This document shows, one piece after another, positions 11,725 through 24,027 of a stretch of 64,000 bases of DNA. This DNA is from Closterium sp. Naga37s-1 (Eukaryota > Streptophyta > Zygnematophyceae > Desmidiales > Closteriaceae): the NCBI GenBank assembly GCA_947471745.1, contig CANJKZ010000267.1:2435001-2499000 (forward strand). Reading direction: 5' to 3'. The position numbers were made by a program, and so were the translations under genes. Under the pieces are notes generated by a model, which saw only the letters and a program-made list of their open reading frames with translations, did not search any database and was not told where the DNA came from. Within the stretch, counting starts at the first letter, position 1; the number at the start of each line of letters is the position of its first letter.

Positions 11725-14700
11725 ATGGCCAACCCACAACGGGACGCACGGCCTCACCACGCAGCGCCAAGAGCCTCCACTAACCCCTTCCTCTCAAATC
11801 CCTTCATGTCTCCATCATCATCCTCCCCTTCCCCTTCAGCCGCGTTCCGCACTCCGCCTCCCGCTTTCGCTTCTCCCACTTCCGCGTCCCCCGCATTCGC
11901 TACCCCCACTTCCGCTCGCCCCGCATTCGCTTCCCCTACGACCGCCGCTCCTCTGACATCGCCAGGCGACCTCCCGGATCCCAGCTACGCCACTCCGCAA
12001 GTCACTCCGCAAACCTCGAGATTCGGGCCTCCGCTGCACACGCTCGCCTCAACTCCATCGCGACCCAAGTCCAGCCCGCGAAACCCTAGCCAGGGTAGTA
12101 ACATTGGTCAGAATGGTAACCCGATTTGGTCGCAGCCGGCCGTTTTGCAACCTTCAGCAGCAGCGCAATCAGCCACTCCTCCCGCCTTCGCAACACCTTC
12201 CGTCTCTCCCGCCGCTTGGTCCGCCGCCACTTCCGCGTCGCCAAACGGTCGGGCTTGGTACGGCTTTTCCCCTGCGCCCTCTCCTATCGCCGAACGGAGC
12301 AGCGCTAAGACCAACTCGTTCGTCTCAGCAGCCGATGCTACTGCTACCCCGGATAAGGCTGCTGCGGTTTCGGCTCCTAGTAGCACCCGACGAGCCGAAG
12401 CTGAGAAACAGGCCCGGGAGAGGTTTGGTAATGGAGCAAAGGGTAGTGGTCCAATTAAGGGTAAGGTACAAAAAGGGACGAAAGCCGAGCCAGCGGATCG
12501 GATTTCTGGCTCGGCAGGGGTGAATCCAATGGCTGCAGCAGAATCAGGGTGGGCAGGTTCGGCAGCTGCTGCAGCTGGTTCGGGTGAAGTAGGTCTGGCA
12601 AGAGTCACAGGGGGTGCGGCTCGTCAGGAAGCGGAGAAGATTCAAACGGACGGTTCAGATCTACGAGATCATGGCAGGCTTGAGCAAAGTGTATTGTCAG
12701 GAGGCTCATTCCAGCCGTCCGATCTGCAACCAGCGTGTGTGGCGCCACACAGAGAGGGGAATGACGGATTGACACTTACGCCACACAGGCAGTTCTCGCC
12801 TTCCGCCTCTCCTGCCTCCGTCCCGCTGCCCTCTCACGAGACGGGCTCCCCTTCCCCGGCCTCCCTCCCCTCCCCTTCCGCCACGCCCTCCGCCACCCCT
12901 TCCGCCACTCTTTCCGCCATCACTTTCATTACCCCGTCCTCCCCCCCTTCCGCGGCCCACTCGCAGCACAGCCGTGTAAAGCGCAGCGCCAGTGACAACA
13001 ACTGTCTCAGCCAGTCCACGCCCTCCTCTGCCAAGCCTGCCGTCCCGCCTCCCAGCCGAACCTCCTCTGCAGGCTCGGAGCTAGGCAAGGGCGCGGCAGC
13101 GGCGGCTGCAGCTGCAGTGGCGGAGTTTTCCGCGCGCAGGCAGCACATGGGCGCGGAAGCTACAGGGGGGGAGCGGGGAAAAGGGGGAAACTCGGCTATA
13201 GGAGCAGCAGCAGGTGCAGCAGTGGTATCAGGAGGAAGAGAGAGAAGGGAGGGTTCAAGCAGTGCCGCGGATGTTAGCAGAGACGGGAGCAAGATTAATT
13301 CAATTCAAAGAAATTGTGATCCCTCCTCCCTCTCGTCTTGGGCCTCCCCTGCCCCAGCGTCCCCCTGGGTCCCTTCCCCCTCCCCCTCCGCCTCCCCTTC
13401 CCTCCGCACTCCCCACACACCCTGGAGCACCGCTTCCCCTGCCCCCTCCCCCTCCCCTGCGCGCCAATTCCCCCCCACCCCCTCCCCCTCCCCTGCGCGC
13501 CAATTCCCCCCCACCCCCTCCCCCTGGTCCCCCTTCCCCCCCGCGTCCGGCAAGGGCAGGGGGAAGGGGGGGGCAGTGTCGGGGGGGGTGTGGTGGGGGA
13601 GGGCGGTGGTGGGGGCGCTACAGCAGCGGTCAGCGGGGGAGATGAGGCGGCTGGCGCTGCTGATTGCGCTCAACTCTGCGTATTCCACTGCAGAGCTCAT
13701 TGTGGGGCTGCTCATAGGGCGAATAGGTGGGTGGCTGCGTGCTGATATTCGCTCCGAAGCCAGTGCTTGGCGCCCTGCGCTTCAGATGCTCTGAATGCCC
13801 CCCGCTCACTGCGGTTCTGTTTAGGCGACTCGACCCCCTTTCACCGTTTCCTCCTCACCTTGCACACCTTGCTCTTCACGCCCTCCCTGCCAGAGCTCGT
13901 TTCTGACTCCGTCTCCCTCTTTCTCCCCCTCTCCTCGCCCCCATCTCCTCCTCTCTCCTCCCAGAGCTCGTGTCTGACTCCTTCCACCTGTCCTTCTCTC
14001 CCTGCTCTCGACGTCTTCACCTCTGCCCTTCCATTCCTCTCACCCCTCCCTCTGCAGAGCTCGTGTCCGACTCCTTTCATCTCTCCTTCGGCTGCTGCAT
14101 CCTGCTGCTCTCCCTTGCCGCCATGCTCGTGGGGAAACATCCCGCAGATGCCACCTTCACTTACGGGTAGGCCAATCGCTGCTTGCACCTCCGCACACCT
14201 TTGCCAGGTGCCACCTTCCGCAGATGCCACCTTCACCTACGGGTAGGCTAAACGCTTTTGGCACTTTTGCACACCTGCGCCAGGTGCGACCTTCTCCAGG
14301 TGCATCCTGCTGGTCTCCCTCGCCGCCATGCTCGTGGGGAAACGCCCCGCAGATGCCATCTTCACCTACGGGTAGGCCTGCAGATGCTACCTGCACCTAC
14401 GGGTAGGCCTGCAGATGCCACCTTCACCTACGGGTAGGCCTGCAGATGCTACCTGCACCTACGGGTAGGCCAATTGCTGCTTGCACCTTTGCACACCTTC
14501 CCCAGGTGCCACCTTCCCCAGGTTTCCCCAAGTGCCCCCTTCCCAAGGGTTGCCCCGGTGCCACCTTCTCCAGATGCGTCCATGCGTCCATCGCTTTGTT
14601 TGTTGGCACTTCACCCTCGCCTCGCCCTGCTTTCACTTCACACACCTCTTATTTATGAACCCCTTTCCCACTCCTGCATTTTCCGCTGCCGTCTGCTGCT

Positions 14701-16396
14701 CCCCCTGCATTCCCTTTCCCCTTTGAATGCTTCCCTGCGCTCCCCTCTGCATCCTCCCTCCCCCCTTCCGGCTGCATCTTCCAGGTATGAGAGACTGGAG
14801 GTGCTAGCAGCCTTCACCAACGGGGTGAGTCCAAGCTGAGTGCAACAACACGCCACGTGTGCTCTAGACATGCGCTGTTTGCCTTTGATATTCGAATCCA
14901 GAACCCTTTTTCATCGCTGTTCCTTCTACCTCCAGCTGTGAGAGACTAGCTCACCAGTAAGGGGACCCTAAAGGAAACGTTTCTTCCCTTTCTCCACTGC
15001 TCCTCCCGCCCACCTCCCCTCTCTCCACCCCTCCCTGCACCTCTTCCTTCTCTTCCTCTCCTTCTCTCTAGCAGACTTTTGAGACTTTTTTTTGTTTTGT
15101 TTTTTTTGGCTCCTTACCCCACCCGCTACCCACCCCTCCCCCCCCCCTCCTCTCCCCCACCTCCCCTCTCTCCACCCCGCCCTGCAGCTCTTCCTGCTCT
15201 TCCTTTCCTTCTCGCTAGCGGTGGAGTGCCTGCATGCTTATATCGAGGATGAGGCAGAGCACAAGTGAGCTATTATAGGCCCCCAATTCTGTGCCTGCCT
15301 ACTTGTCGCTTTTCCTATCCCTTACCTCTGCTCTTCACTCCTGGCCTGCTCTTCACCTCAAACCCTGACCCTCTGTCGTTGCTTTCCACCAGTACCTGCT
15401 GCTCTCCGCTATCCTCCACCTTCCCAAGTCATCATCCCTTCGCTAAGCCCACGCTCTCTTGTTGCCCGTCAACCTCCCGCTGCTGAGGCAGTTCCTCGTG
15501 CTCTCTGCTGTGCTTTCAACACTACTCTCCTCCCCCTGCCCAGGCACTACCTGGTGCTCTCCGCAGTGGTTCATCTGCTCATCAACCTCCTTCAAGAGCT
15601 GACTTTTGAGGCGACTTGAGAGTCACCTCATTCTCTCTCTGTTGTTGCCCGCAACCCATTGTCACTCTTTTTGCCCAGGCACTACCTGGTGCTCTCCGCG
15701 GTGGTTCATCTGCTCATCAACCTCCTCGGAGTGTTCTTCTTTAAGAGCTTTGCCCGCCGGACGATAAGTGAGTCTATGGGTGCTGAATCTGTTTTTTTTA
15801 TAATACTAAAAAATCAGATTTCGTCCACAATAATTGAGTCCATGGGTGCCTGTGTGCATGTGCGGCGGTGAGCGAGCAGGGGTGTATGAACAGAGTTCAA
15901 GGGACATCAACCATCACACCATTCTGCCTCCCTTCTCCATCTCTCTCTGCGCTATGTGTCTGTGTTTCCACCACCCCAGCGTATCAGAGACCAAGGGACA
16001 TGAACCATCACGCCATCCTGCTGCACCTGCTCTGCGACTCCATCCGAAGGTATATATATACCACGAATACATGCTCCCATCAAGTCATCTACTTGGAACT
16101 ATCAGTTAATCCGCTTGCACGCACCAGGTGATCAGAGATATCCTTGCGCACACCACACATCACATGATGTACTTCATGCATTAGGTAGTCTAATTGCATG
16201 GATCAGGCAATCTAATCAACCATTTGGTTCAACCTGCATTTCCTCGTGTGACGTGTCAATCCCCCTTGCCTGTTGCAGTGGTGGGGTTGTCCTCGCGTCG
16301 TGGTTCATTGCCATCGGGTAAGATGCTGCTCGCACTCATACGAAACGCAAAAGAATTTTAAGATTCCTCGCAAGACTCACTCAGAGCTTGAGCCTC

Positions 16397-16436
<40 letters not shown>

Positions 16437-17274
16437 CCACATTACCATACATTGCACACGTCATTATTGTAAGTCACAGGGATCTCAAGTGCTCACAGCC
16501 TCCTGAATCTTTCACCCTTCCCTACCCAAATGCGCCTGCCTCAATCTCCAGGGTGTACAGTGCAGAGGCCATCTGCCTGGGCCTCGTCTCCCTCACAGTG
16601 CTTGTCCTCGCGCTCCCATTGGTGCAGTCGTCCGGCAATCTCCTGCTGCAGATGGCCCCTGCAGGCATCTCCGAACCCGCCCTGCACAAATGCATTCGCC
16701 ATGTGCGTGTTTGATTCCCATTTATTTTCGCTCGTCTGCATTCAATATGTGGGTCTCTGTGATTCTCTCCTCACTTACCTCCACTCGCAATTCGCATGTC
16801 ACGCCTGCTATTAGATGCATGGATCGGTGTTTTTTCCGGGTTCTCACACCGAACATGAGAGTTCTACCAAGTGAGCCTTTTGTATGCGTTGTTATGTGCT
16901 TAGTGTGTATTGGTGTGTGCATCTCTCAGGTGGCGGCATATGATGGGGTAGAAGAATGCATAGAGCATCGTTTCTGGGCAGTGGTCCCGGGACATGTGGT
17001 GGGGACACTCACTGTTCGGGTAAGTCTACAACACTTTTCGCTCTGCATGCTGCATACTTGTCATGGCAAGTTGAGTTGAGAAGAACGTTAAGGTATGTAT
17101 CAACACAAGCATTGAAGAAAGGATAATAAGTTGCATTTTTACAATGGCCATATGTTTATTGTTTTGCAGGTTAGAGAAGGCGTGGATGAGCAGAAGGTTC
17201 TTGAGCATGTCCATTCCATTTTTAATGACATTGGTGTCGGGGACCTCACTGTCCAAATTGAATCAACCTCGTAA
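11725..17274 (+). CDS. MTP5: MTP5-like cation diffusion facilitator (zinc transporter subunit), 10 exons
   Basis: Exons: 11725-13726, 14058-14166, 14785-14824, 15188-15264, 15679-15767, 15980-16049, 16279-16317, 16552-16702, 16930-17019, 17170-17274. All have GT/AG borders and together give 923 codons. The first 640 or so residues are a disordered Pro/Ser/Ala-rich extension. The membrane domain follows, starting RRLALLIALNSAYSTAEL, with LVSDSFHLSFGC (second helix) and HLLCDSIRS (fifth helix), then a cytosolic C-terminal domain (FWAVVPGHVVGTL). The second-helix site reads H-x3-G instead of H-x3-D. To my knowledge this is normal in plant MTP5, which pairs with MTP12 to load zinc into the secretory pathway. 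The start is the first ATG of the frame and sits in GCCATGG. Introns carry partial copies of exons 2 to 6. Confidence 0.86.
13889..13998 (+). repeat. Two ghost copies of the 5' end of MTP5 exon 2
   Basis: CAGAGCTCGTTTCTGACTCC (13891) and CAGAGCTCGTGTCTGACTCC (13962) repeat the acceptor and first bases of the true exon 2 (CAGAGCTCGTGTCCGACTCC, from 14055), then diverge into pyrimidine-rich sequence. Confidence 0.8.
14221..14469 (+). repeat. Ghost copies of MTP5 exon 2 3' end and a 30-bp donor-site array
   Basis: 14301-14378 repeats the last two-thirds of exon 2 together with its donor. Four further short copies (14221-14248, then three in tandem at 14379-14469, period about 30) contain only the exon end, CACCTTCACCTACGG or a close variant, followed by GTAGGC. 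Each short unit carries both a GCAG and the donor, so it resembles a 19-base micro-exon. Intron sequence after the donor (CAATYGCTGCTTGCACCT) is also repeated at 14170 and 14470. Confidence 0.85.
14931..15075 (+). repeat. Ghost copies of MTP5 exons 3 and 4
   Basis: 14931-14967 is a shortened copy of exon 3 with its acceptor (CCAGCTGTGAGAGACTAGCT against CCAGGTATGAGAGACTGGAG). 15011-15075 copies the acceptor region and first half of exon 4, including the preceding CCTCCCCTCTCTCCACCCC. Both are decayed and out of use by eye. Confidence 0.75.
15541..15930 (+). repeat. Ghost copies of MTP5 exons 5 and 6
   Basis: 15541-15611 copies exon 5 from its acceptor (CAGGCACTACCTGGTGCTCT), with one difference over the first 50 bases and then an internal deletion. 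15882-15930 is a weaker copy of exon 6 (GGGACATCAACCATCACACC against GGGACATGAACCATCACGCC). Each lies upstream of its true exon. Confidence 0.75.
16399..16436. repeat. Poly(T) tract of 38 bases in an MTP5 intron
   Basis: An uninterrupted T run in intron 7, about 115 bases before the exon 8 acceptor. Confidence 0.7.
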
Positions 17275-18685
17275 TACGAATGCAGGAAAAAATGGGTGTG
17301 CAAACTCGCCGGTTTTGTAACGAATGCGTTCTCCACCACGAGTACGGTACCAAAAATATATGCTGGAAGAAGGCCAGCAGCAGGGTTAAGGCTTTGAATT
17401 GTATATTTGCAGTCCAGCGGATAGTACAGTACATGTTCATGGAAAGAGTGGCCCTCGTTTGAACTACACAGAAGAGGTGCTCTGATGTCTCCTTCTCGAG
17501 AATGTTGTATGTCAACTCTCCCTGAAACATTTTTTCTTAGGAAGAGTACATGTGTCTGAACTTAATATGGTGGGTCCTACTTCGAACACCATGGAAGATA
17601 ACTGTACTTGTATGTGGTGGCAATATCTTGTTGCGCCTGGGTACTATAAGGAAGACGTGAGCTGGCAATCCTTGCTGGGAATCATGCCAGCCGGGCTGTC
17701 ATTATTGGCTGTCTTTGTGGCCAATGACTTGCAACTTGGAAGGGGCTAGCGCCCCATGTGTCTGTAAAAGGGAGGTGGTTGAAGTCGTCAGCATAGAAAC
17801 TATTGGCTGCAATTTTTTATGCGGCGGGGTGGTGGTTGTAAGCCCTGGCATGCAAATCAAATGCTTGTGGTGAAGGAAGAGCTGAGCAGCAATTTGAACG
17901 TCTATGCCGTTGCTCTGCTTCACTGGACATTTTCCTTCTCTTGTACGGTACACAGTAAAATTTCCAGCCTGCGACCACCACTGGCCTTCAAGGCTTCACG
18001 ACCACACCCACAATTTCTAGCGTCGTGACTCAGGGGGTGGACATGAAATATCGAGCCAAATTGTTCGGTAGTTCTGCCCGAATAACTTGTCTTGAGATTT
18101 CATGTTGGCTGGAAGCTTCCAAGGTGAATATCCCTGCCGCCCGCGCGTGGGAGTTTGTTCATTGACGCCAACGCCTCGCCAACCAGACCACATCCTCCGC
18201 TGCTCGGCTTCCTGACGTAATCGCGCGCGGGCTGTTTTCCGCCAAACCGAACCAGGCGCACGTTACTGTCCCCCTGTCACGTGTGGTCCCCGCTTTCCGA
18301 GCTTCTCAACCAATCCACCCCGCCCTAATATATCCGAGACTCGCAGCAGGCCACTCGCCGCGTGTTCCCAATACAGCTCAGCGCGTGGCTCCCGTTGCTT
18401 CCCTTCTCCGCCTGGTCTCCCGCCTGTACATTGGCGGGCGGAACCCGCCCTGGTTCATTCAAATCAGACTGGAACACTAGCCATCTTCCCCAACCAGCTC
18501 AACCCAGGCCAAGCCATCATTATCGTCGCCTTGTTAGCATGCCGAGGATCAGTCTGAAGAGACTTCTAGCCGGCCAACCGTGACGGGTTATAGAGGTCTT
18601 AAAACTAGAGGCCTAGTTTAGAACCTCCCCGTTCCATCAACTTACATGATTTGTCTGTTCTTAACGGCAGACTTATTCATCGGAC
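17275..18685. other. Intergenic region between the MTP5-like and PP2C genes
   Basis: About 1.4 kb holding the MTP5 3' flank and the PP2C 5' flank. Short open frames here lack family similarity or codon character. I see no RNA gene or repeat array. Confidence 0.4.
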
Positions 18686-21600
18686 ATGACTGCTGACGTG
18701 CAAAGCTCCCACTGTCTCTTCCCTCTCCTCTCCATGGCGCATTCCACGCCTGTCCCCGCTGATCCCGGTGCGTCCGCGTTTACATCGTCCTCTCTTCACA
18801 GTATAACAACCCCTCCCTCAGAGCCGTTTAGAGAGGAAGGAGTTGAGCAGCTTCAGTCCGTTAGTCCGTACGGTCTCTCGCTGCCCTCACACAATACGTT
18901 CTTAACTTCTCAAGCCGCTCGGCCTTCCATAGTGGCGTCAGCGATTAATGCCGCAGCAACGGCTACAGACTCGGCGAAGCTGGCCAATCAGCAGCATTTT
19001 CTCCAACCAAGCCCCTGTCTCCAATCGCCGGTTGACGTCAGCTTACCTATCACCATTCCCTCTGCTCTTCGCGGGACGGCGGTAGTGGCGGTAACCGGCG
19101 CGGGGATCGAGGCGAATGCGCTGAGCCCGCATTCCACGCTGAGTGGCGGAATAACGCACAAGCTGTTCCTTAGCACACAGTCTTTCCGCAGTTTCCCCCC
19201 CAACCTCCCCCTTTCCGCGCTTGGCTCATGCTCCTCCTCCGGATCCTCCGGGGCCTCCTCCCCCTGTGACGGAACTGCGGAACGCGGATCGCAGTCGCTT
19301 TCCGTCAAGCGACACCACGGGGGATCGGAGAACCTGCTGAAGCGGATAAATTTTAGTATGTCAATGCCTAATTTGAACGGGTGGTTGAGGAATAAGGACA
19401 GGCGGTTCGATGAAGGCGGCGCCGGTGGTTCCGCGCACGGACCGGACGAGGGGAGCGACTTGTCGGCTATTTTCGAGGTGCCGCAAAGCGTGCCGCAAAG
19501 TGCGGAGCGAAACGCGGTGCAGAACGCCGTGCAAAACGCAGTGCAGAACGTGGATGCGGGGCACACTGGGATCATGCTGAGTCGCAGCCACAAGGAACCA
19601 GTGCGAGAGGTGTCGTGGACTGGCACGGCGGCTGTGACTGAAGAGGAGGAGACTGCAGCGAGGTCGCCAGGCGAGTCCTCGCGAGGAAAGTGGCGGATCA
19701 CGCGGAGCAGTCGCAGCCATCGCGAGCATCACTCGCGAACGGGCTGGGCGACGATTGGCGACAAGATTCGCCTGTCGTCGCTGTCGTCGAGTCGGCTACT
19801 GCCGTCGAGTCGGAAGAATTTTCTGAGAAACTCTCCAGGGTCGATGAATTCAATAAGCCTCACAGGACCCTTGGGCCCCACGGGAGGGGAGGATTTTATT
19901 ACCATGAGCCTTGGCCAAACCTGTGGTCCTCCTGCTCCGGGAAATCCGCAAAGGCCGGACGGCGGCGCGGCGGAAGCGGCGGTCGCGGAAGGGGCGCGCG
20001 AGGGGGAGGGAGCGGAATGCGAGGGTGGAGAACCGGAGCTGTTAGGACTAGAGGCGGAGGAAGGGATAGTCGTCTCCTGGTCTTTGAATAGCGACGCTGC
20101 GGGGCGGGGGAACGGCGGAGCGACGTGCGCGTCCGCGGAGGGAGCGGAGTGGGCGGAGGGGGTGGCGGGGGAGGACCGCATGCAGGTGGTGGCTTCCGGT
20201 AACGGCTACGTGTTTTCCGCCGTGTATGACGGGTTCACCGACACGTCAGCAGCCGATTTTCTCGTCGCTAATCTGCACGCGCGCTTCGCCCAGCAATTAG
20301 TCGCCCGCGGGTTGTATTTCGGAGAGGCAAACTCGAATACCTCTCTTGCCCCGGCGGAAAGCGCGGAAAGGGGGGACCACGGCAAGCTCGCGGACGCGTC
20401 GCGGCGGCACGAGATGGTCCTGCAAGCGCTAGCGGCGGCGCTGAGCGAAACCGAAGCGGCGTATTTCGAGTCGTTAGAGGAGCGAATGGTGGAGCGGCTG
20501 GAGCTGGCGGTGGCGGGCGCGTGCCTCGTGGTGGCCGTGGTGGCCGGACGCGAGCTTTACGTGATGAACCTCGGCGACTGCCGCGCCGTGGTCGTAGCGG
20601 AGGAGGGTCAGGCGGGGCAGGCGGGGCAGGCTGGGGAAGGGGGAGAGATGGGAGAGGGGGCGGAGGCGGAGGCGGAGGGGGAAGGGCGGAAGAAGCTGGC
20701 GGAGTTGCGGGCGACTCAGCTGACGGAGGACCATAACACGAGCAACGAGAAGGTGAGAGCAATGCTGGCACTGGCTCATCCAGATTATTAGTTGCTATTA
20801 TTATTATTATTTCCGTGGCTGTTCTCCCTCCTATCTGTATCTCATACTGACATTTCGTCCATTGCACTGTTTTGTGTGTGTATGTCGCTGGTGTTTGTTC
20901 CAGGAGGTGGAGAGGTTGAGGAGGGAGAGGGCCGACGACCCTGACGCGATAACAAAAATGCGAGTCAAGGGCAAGCTCAAGGCCACCAGGGCGTTCGGTG
21001 CTGCTTACCTCAAGAATGTACGTTCAGTCTTTGCTTTTAGTCCACCCCCGGCCCTCATGCTCTCTCCATTCTCGCCTTGCGCTGCCCCATTGTCTACCGC
21101 ACGTGCTTCAACCTGACCAGCTTTTCTCGATATCTGTGTCTATTTCCGCTTACCTCTCCCTTCCTTCCACCAGCCTCGAGTCAACGCCATGCTGCTCGGC
21201 ATGCTGCGAGTGCAGTACGTGGGGTCTCAGCCCTACCTCTCATCCTCGCCACACCTCCACCACCTCACTCTCTCCTCCTCCCACCGCTACCTCGTCCTCT
21301 CCTCCGACGGCCTTTACCAACACATGACCCCTGCCGACGCTGCAGCCTCTGTGTCGCGCGCACTGGCTACTTCGGCTGAAGCTTCTGGTGCTGGCAGCGT
21401 CAGTGCTGAGGGTGGTTGTGGGGGTTCGTGTAAGGGCGCTTGTGGGCCGAATCTTTCGCACGCGCTGGTGCAAGAGGCGCTTGATCGAGCTGCAAGAAGA
21501 GCAGGTGGGTGCTCGGAGCTTGTCCATGCTTTGTTGCCGATGTGCATGACTGAGTTGGGTTGTGGTGGTGGTTGTTTTGGGTCACCTGTCTGACTGGCAA

Positions 21601-21717
21601 ATGTGTTGTGTTTTTGCAGGTATGACGATTGAACAACTCCTTCAAATACGAGCAGGCGATTACCGCCGACAATTGCATGACGATTTGTCTGTTACGATTC
21701 TGGAGCTTCAATGCTAG
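18686..21717 (+). CDS. POLTERGEIST-like protein phosphatase 2C, 4 exons
   Basis: Exons 18686-20752, 20904-21017, 21174-21504 and 21620-21717 give 869 residues. The N-terminal half is long, Ser-rich and disordered, as in the plant POL/PLL group. The catalytic domain begins near residue 490 with FSAVYDGF, whose Asp binds metal. It continues with [10 protein letters not shown] and the POL-type run [20 protein letters not shown], then [32 protein letters not shown] and a final [10 protein letters not shown]. These enzymes remove phosphate from Ser/Thr with two Mn or Mg ions; in land plants POL/PLL act at the plasma membrane in receptor-kinase signalling. A low-complexity Gly/Glu run (about 20610-20690) interrupts the domain. 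No ghost exons are visible in its introns. Confidence 0.9.
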
Positions 21718-22160
21718 CTCCATTCTGTCATATATACTGCCTCCGCTGTGTACCGTGAAAGTGAACATTCTGAGATGATGCAGGAGGTTTAAAGCCCGAG
21801 GTCAGCATGGTAATTTTTCAAGTTATGTGAGGTTGAAATAGCCTTGGCGAAACCTTGAAAACAGTAATTTCGAGAATCAGAGCGTGGCGAAAGCGAAATT
21901 TGGGGGCGACCAAAATGGTGCTGTCACGCAACTCTGCGACAGCTATTTCCAAAAATGTGCTCGAGTGCGACTGAAACACTTCGCTCACCCCACACACCTT
22001 CATTCTCGTGAACAAAATCCCCTGACATCCCTGATCCGTCTAGCGAGGAGAGCACAAGAACATAGAAACCTACTTAGTGAAGCCGCCTCCCCTTCCCTCA
22101 TCGAGCTGCTCCCTCGCCGCGCTTCCCATTGTCGCGTTCCCCCACCCATCGTCTAGTCAC
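21718..22160. other. Intergenic stretch after the PP2C gene
   Basis: Holds the PP2C 3' flank. No gene or repeat is recognised before the GC-rich array begins. Confidence 0.4.
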
Positions 22161-22164
22161 CCCC

Positions 22165-22480
22165 CGTCGCGCCACCCATCCTTTCATCGCGCATCCTCTC
22201 GTGCCTCGCCTCCCGTCGTCGCGCCTCCACTCGTTGCGCCTCCACTCGCCGCGCCTCCTGTCCCATCGTCACGCCTCCCCTCGTTTCTGGGAACCTCCCC
22301 TCGTCGCGCCTCCCGGCGCCGCGCCGCGTCTCCGCTCGCCTCGCCGCTCCTCCGCTCGCCTCGCCGCGCCTCCGCTCGCCTCGCCGCGTCTCCGCTCGCC
22401 TCGCCGCGCCTCCGCTCGCCTCGCCGCGCCTCCGCTCGCCTCGCCGCGCCCTCCGCTCACCTCGCCGCACCTCCCCTTCC
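22165..22480. repeat. 20-bp GC-rich minisatellite
   Basis: Tandem units of the type CGCCTCCGCTCGCCTCGCCG run from about 22320 to 22450, with looser related repeats before. Arg/Ser/Pro-rich open frames in it are by-products of the repeat. Confidence 0.8.
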
Positions 22481-22559
22481 ATCAGCGCGCCAGAACCCTC
22501 GTCGCGCTGCCCCTCCTCTCCTCTCCACTCCCGCTGCCCTTCTCCCACCTGCTCATCCC

Positions 22560-23560
22560 TTGCCCTCGCTTCCTTGCCCTTCCATTCCGTCTTGTTATCT
22601 TCCCCTAAAATTTTCCCTCTGCTTCCCGTCATTCCCCGTCTCCTTCCCCTCATTTACTCCCCTGCTTCCTCTCGTTATCCCCTCTGCTTCCCCTGCTTTC
22701 CCCCCTGCTTCCCCTTATCCCCCCCCTGATTTCCCTAATTTTAACCTCCTGCTTCCCCTTATTTCCCCCTGTGCTTCCCCTCATTTCCACCTCCGCTTCC
22801 CCTCATTCCCCCCTTTGCTTCCCCTCATTTCCCCTCCTTTTCCTCATTTCCCCTGCTGCTTCCCCTCATTTCCCCCGCTGCTTCCCCTCATTTCCCTCCT
22901 GCTTCTCCTCATTTTGTCAAACAATATATGCATGTTTAGGTTATCTAGGCTGTATGGGGGTTAGCACTAGGGGGTACAATATTTCTCTCGACATTCTTCT
23001 TGTACCCCCCCTTGACCTAATGACACCATCACTTCCTAGTATTCTAACACATTTCCCCCCCTTCCTCCCCTAATTTCCCTCCCTGCTTATCCTCATTTCC
23101 CCCCCTGCTTCCCCTCATTTCCCTCCCTGCTTCACCTCTTTTCCCTACCTGCTTTCCCTGTGTGTACTTGCTTCCCCTCATTTCCCCCCCTGCTTCCCCT
23201 CGTTTCCTCCTCTTCTTCCCCTCGTTTCATCTTCCTATTTCCCGCTTTCCCTCTCCCCCTCTTCCTATTTCCCCTCTTCCCTATCCTCCCTCTTCCTACG
23301 GTATTCACGACTTTCCCTCTCCCGCTCTTCCTATCTCCCCTCTTCCCTATCCTCCCTATACCTACTGTATCCCTCTTCCTATCTCTTCCTTTCCCTCACC
23401 CCCTCTTCCTATCCCCTTTCCCTCTCACATCGTCCTATCTCCCCCTTTCCCTTCCCCCCTGCTTCCCTCTGCCCCCTCTTCCCTATCTCCCCTGTTTGAC
23501 TTTTTTTCTTGTTCCCCCTCCCCGTCCTTCATATTCTCTCCCTCTCCCTGGCTATTGCAG
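22560..23560. repeat. Polypyrimidine minisatellite, about 1 kb
   Basis: Nearly pure C/T on the plus strand, made of degenerate units built from TGCTTCCCCTCATTTCCC and, further right, CTCTTCCTATCTCCCC. A solo LTR has inserted in the middle. No coding content is supported. Confidence 0.85.
22915..23049 (+). mobile_element. Solo copia LTR with CATTT target duplication
   Basis: 135 bp starting TGTCAAACAATATATGCATG and ending TATTCTAACA, flanked on both sides by CATTT (22910-22914 and 23050-23054). It is clearly related to the LTR of the element 650 bp away (shared GTTTAGGTTATCTAGGCTG and TTAGCACTAGGGGGTACA) but in opposite orientation. A lone LTR with intact duplication is the usual product of recombination between the two LTRs of one insertion. 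Confidence 0.88.
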
Positions 23561-23702
23561 TAAAACCACTGAAGATTTTTCTGGCACAGCAACTCGCCGA
23601 AGCCCATCATCCCATGCCACACTCGTAGAGAAACCAGTTCCCCTCATGTTTTTTTCAAGGCCTTGAAAAAGGTACAATCAAAAGTATCAGGAACATGCCT
23701 CT

Positions 23703-23846
23703 TGTTAAGACTAAGGCAAGGGGAATGGTCAGATTAGGTCAAGGATGGGGTACAAGAGTGAAGTGTCGAGAGAGTTTCTGTACCCCCTAGTGCTAACCAC
23801 CATGCAGCCTAGATAACCTAAACATATATGTATATATAATTTGACA
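23703..23846 (-). repeat. 3' LTR of young copia element
   Basis: 144 bp, identical to 30704-30847 by eye. The polypurine tract CCTATGGGGGTG (minus strand) lies immediately inside it at about 23847-23858. Confidence 0.93.
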
Positions 23847-24027
23847 CACCCCCATAGGCGAAATGGGGGATAGCCAGAGCAAGCAACGGTCACAAGACCA
23901 GTCAAGAGAAGAAACAAAACACAGCTCAGGGTGGATCACAACGTCACCACGCAGTCTGAGCACAAGCAAAAGGCCACAAGGCCAGTTCACATGCAGAGAT
24001 ATATATAGATCACAGTACAAACAAAGC

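Noticed and set aside
22077-23666. Ser/Pro/Arg-rich open frames in the pyrimidine-rich region
   Set aside because: Low-complexity translation of minisatellite sequence, interrupted by a solo LTR; no domain.
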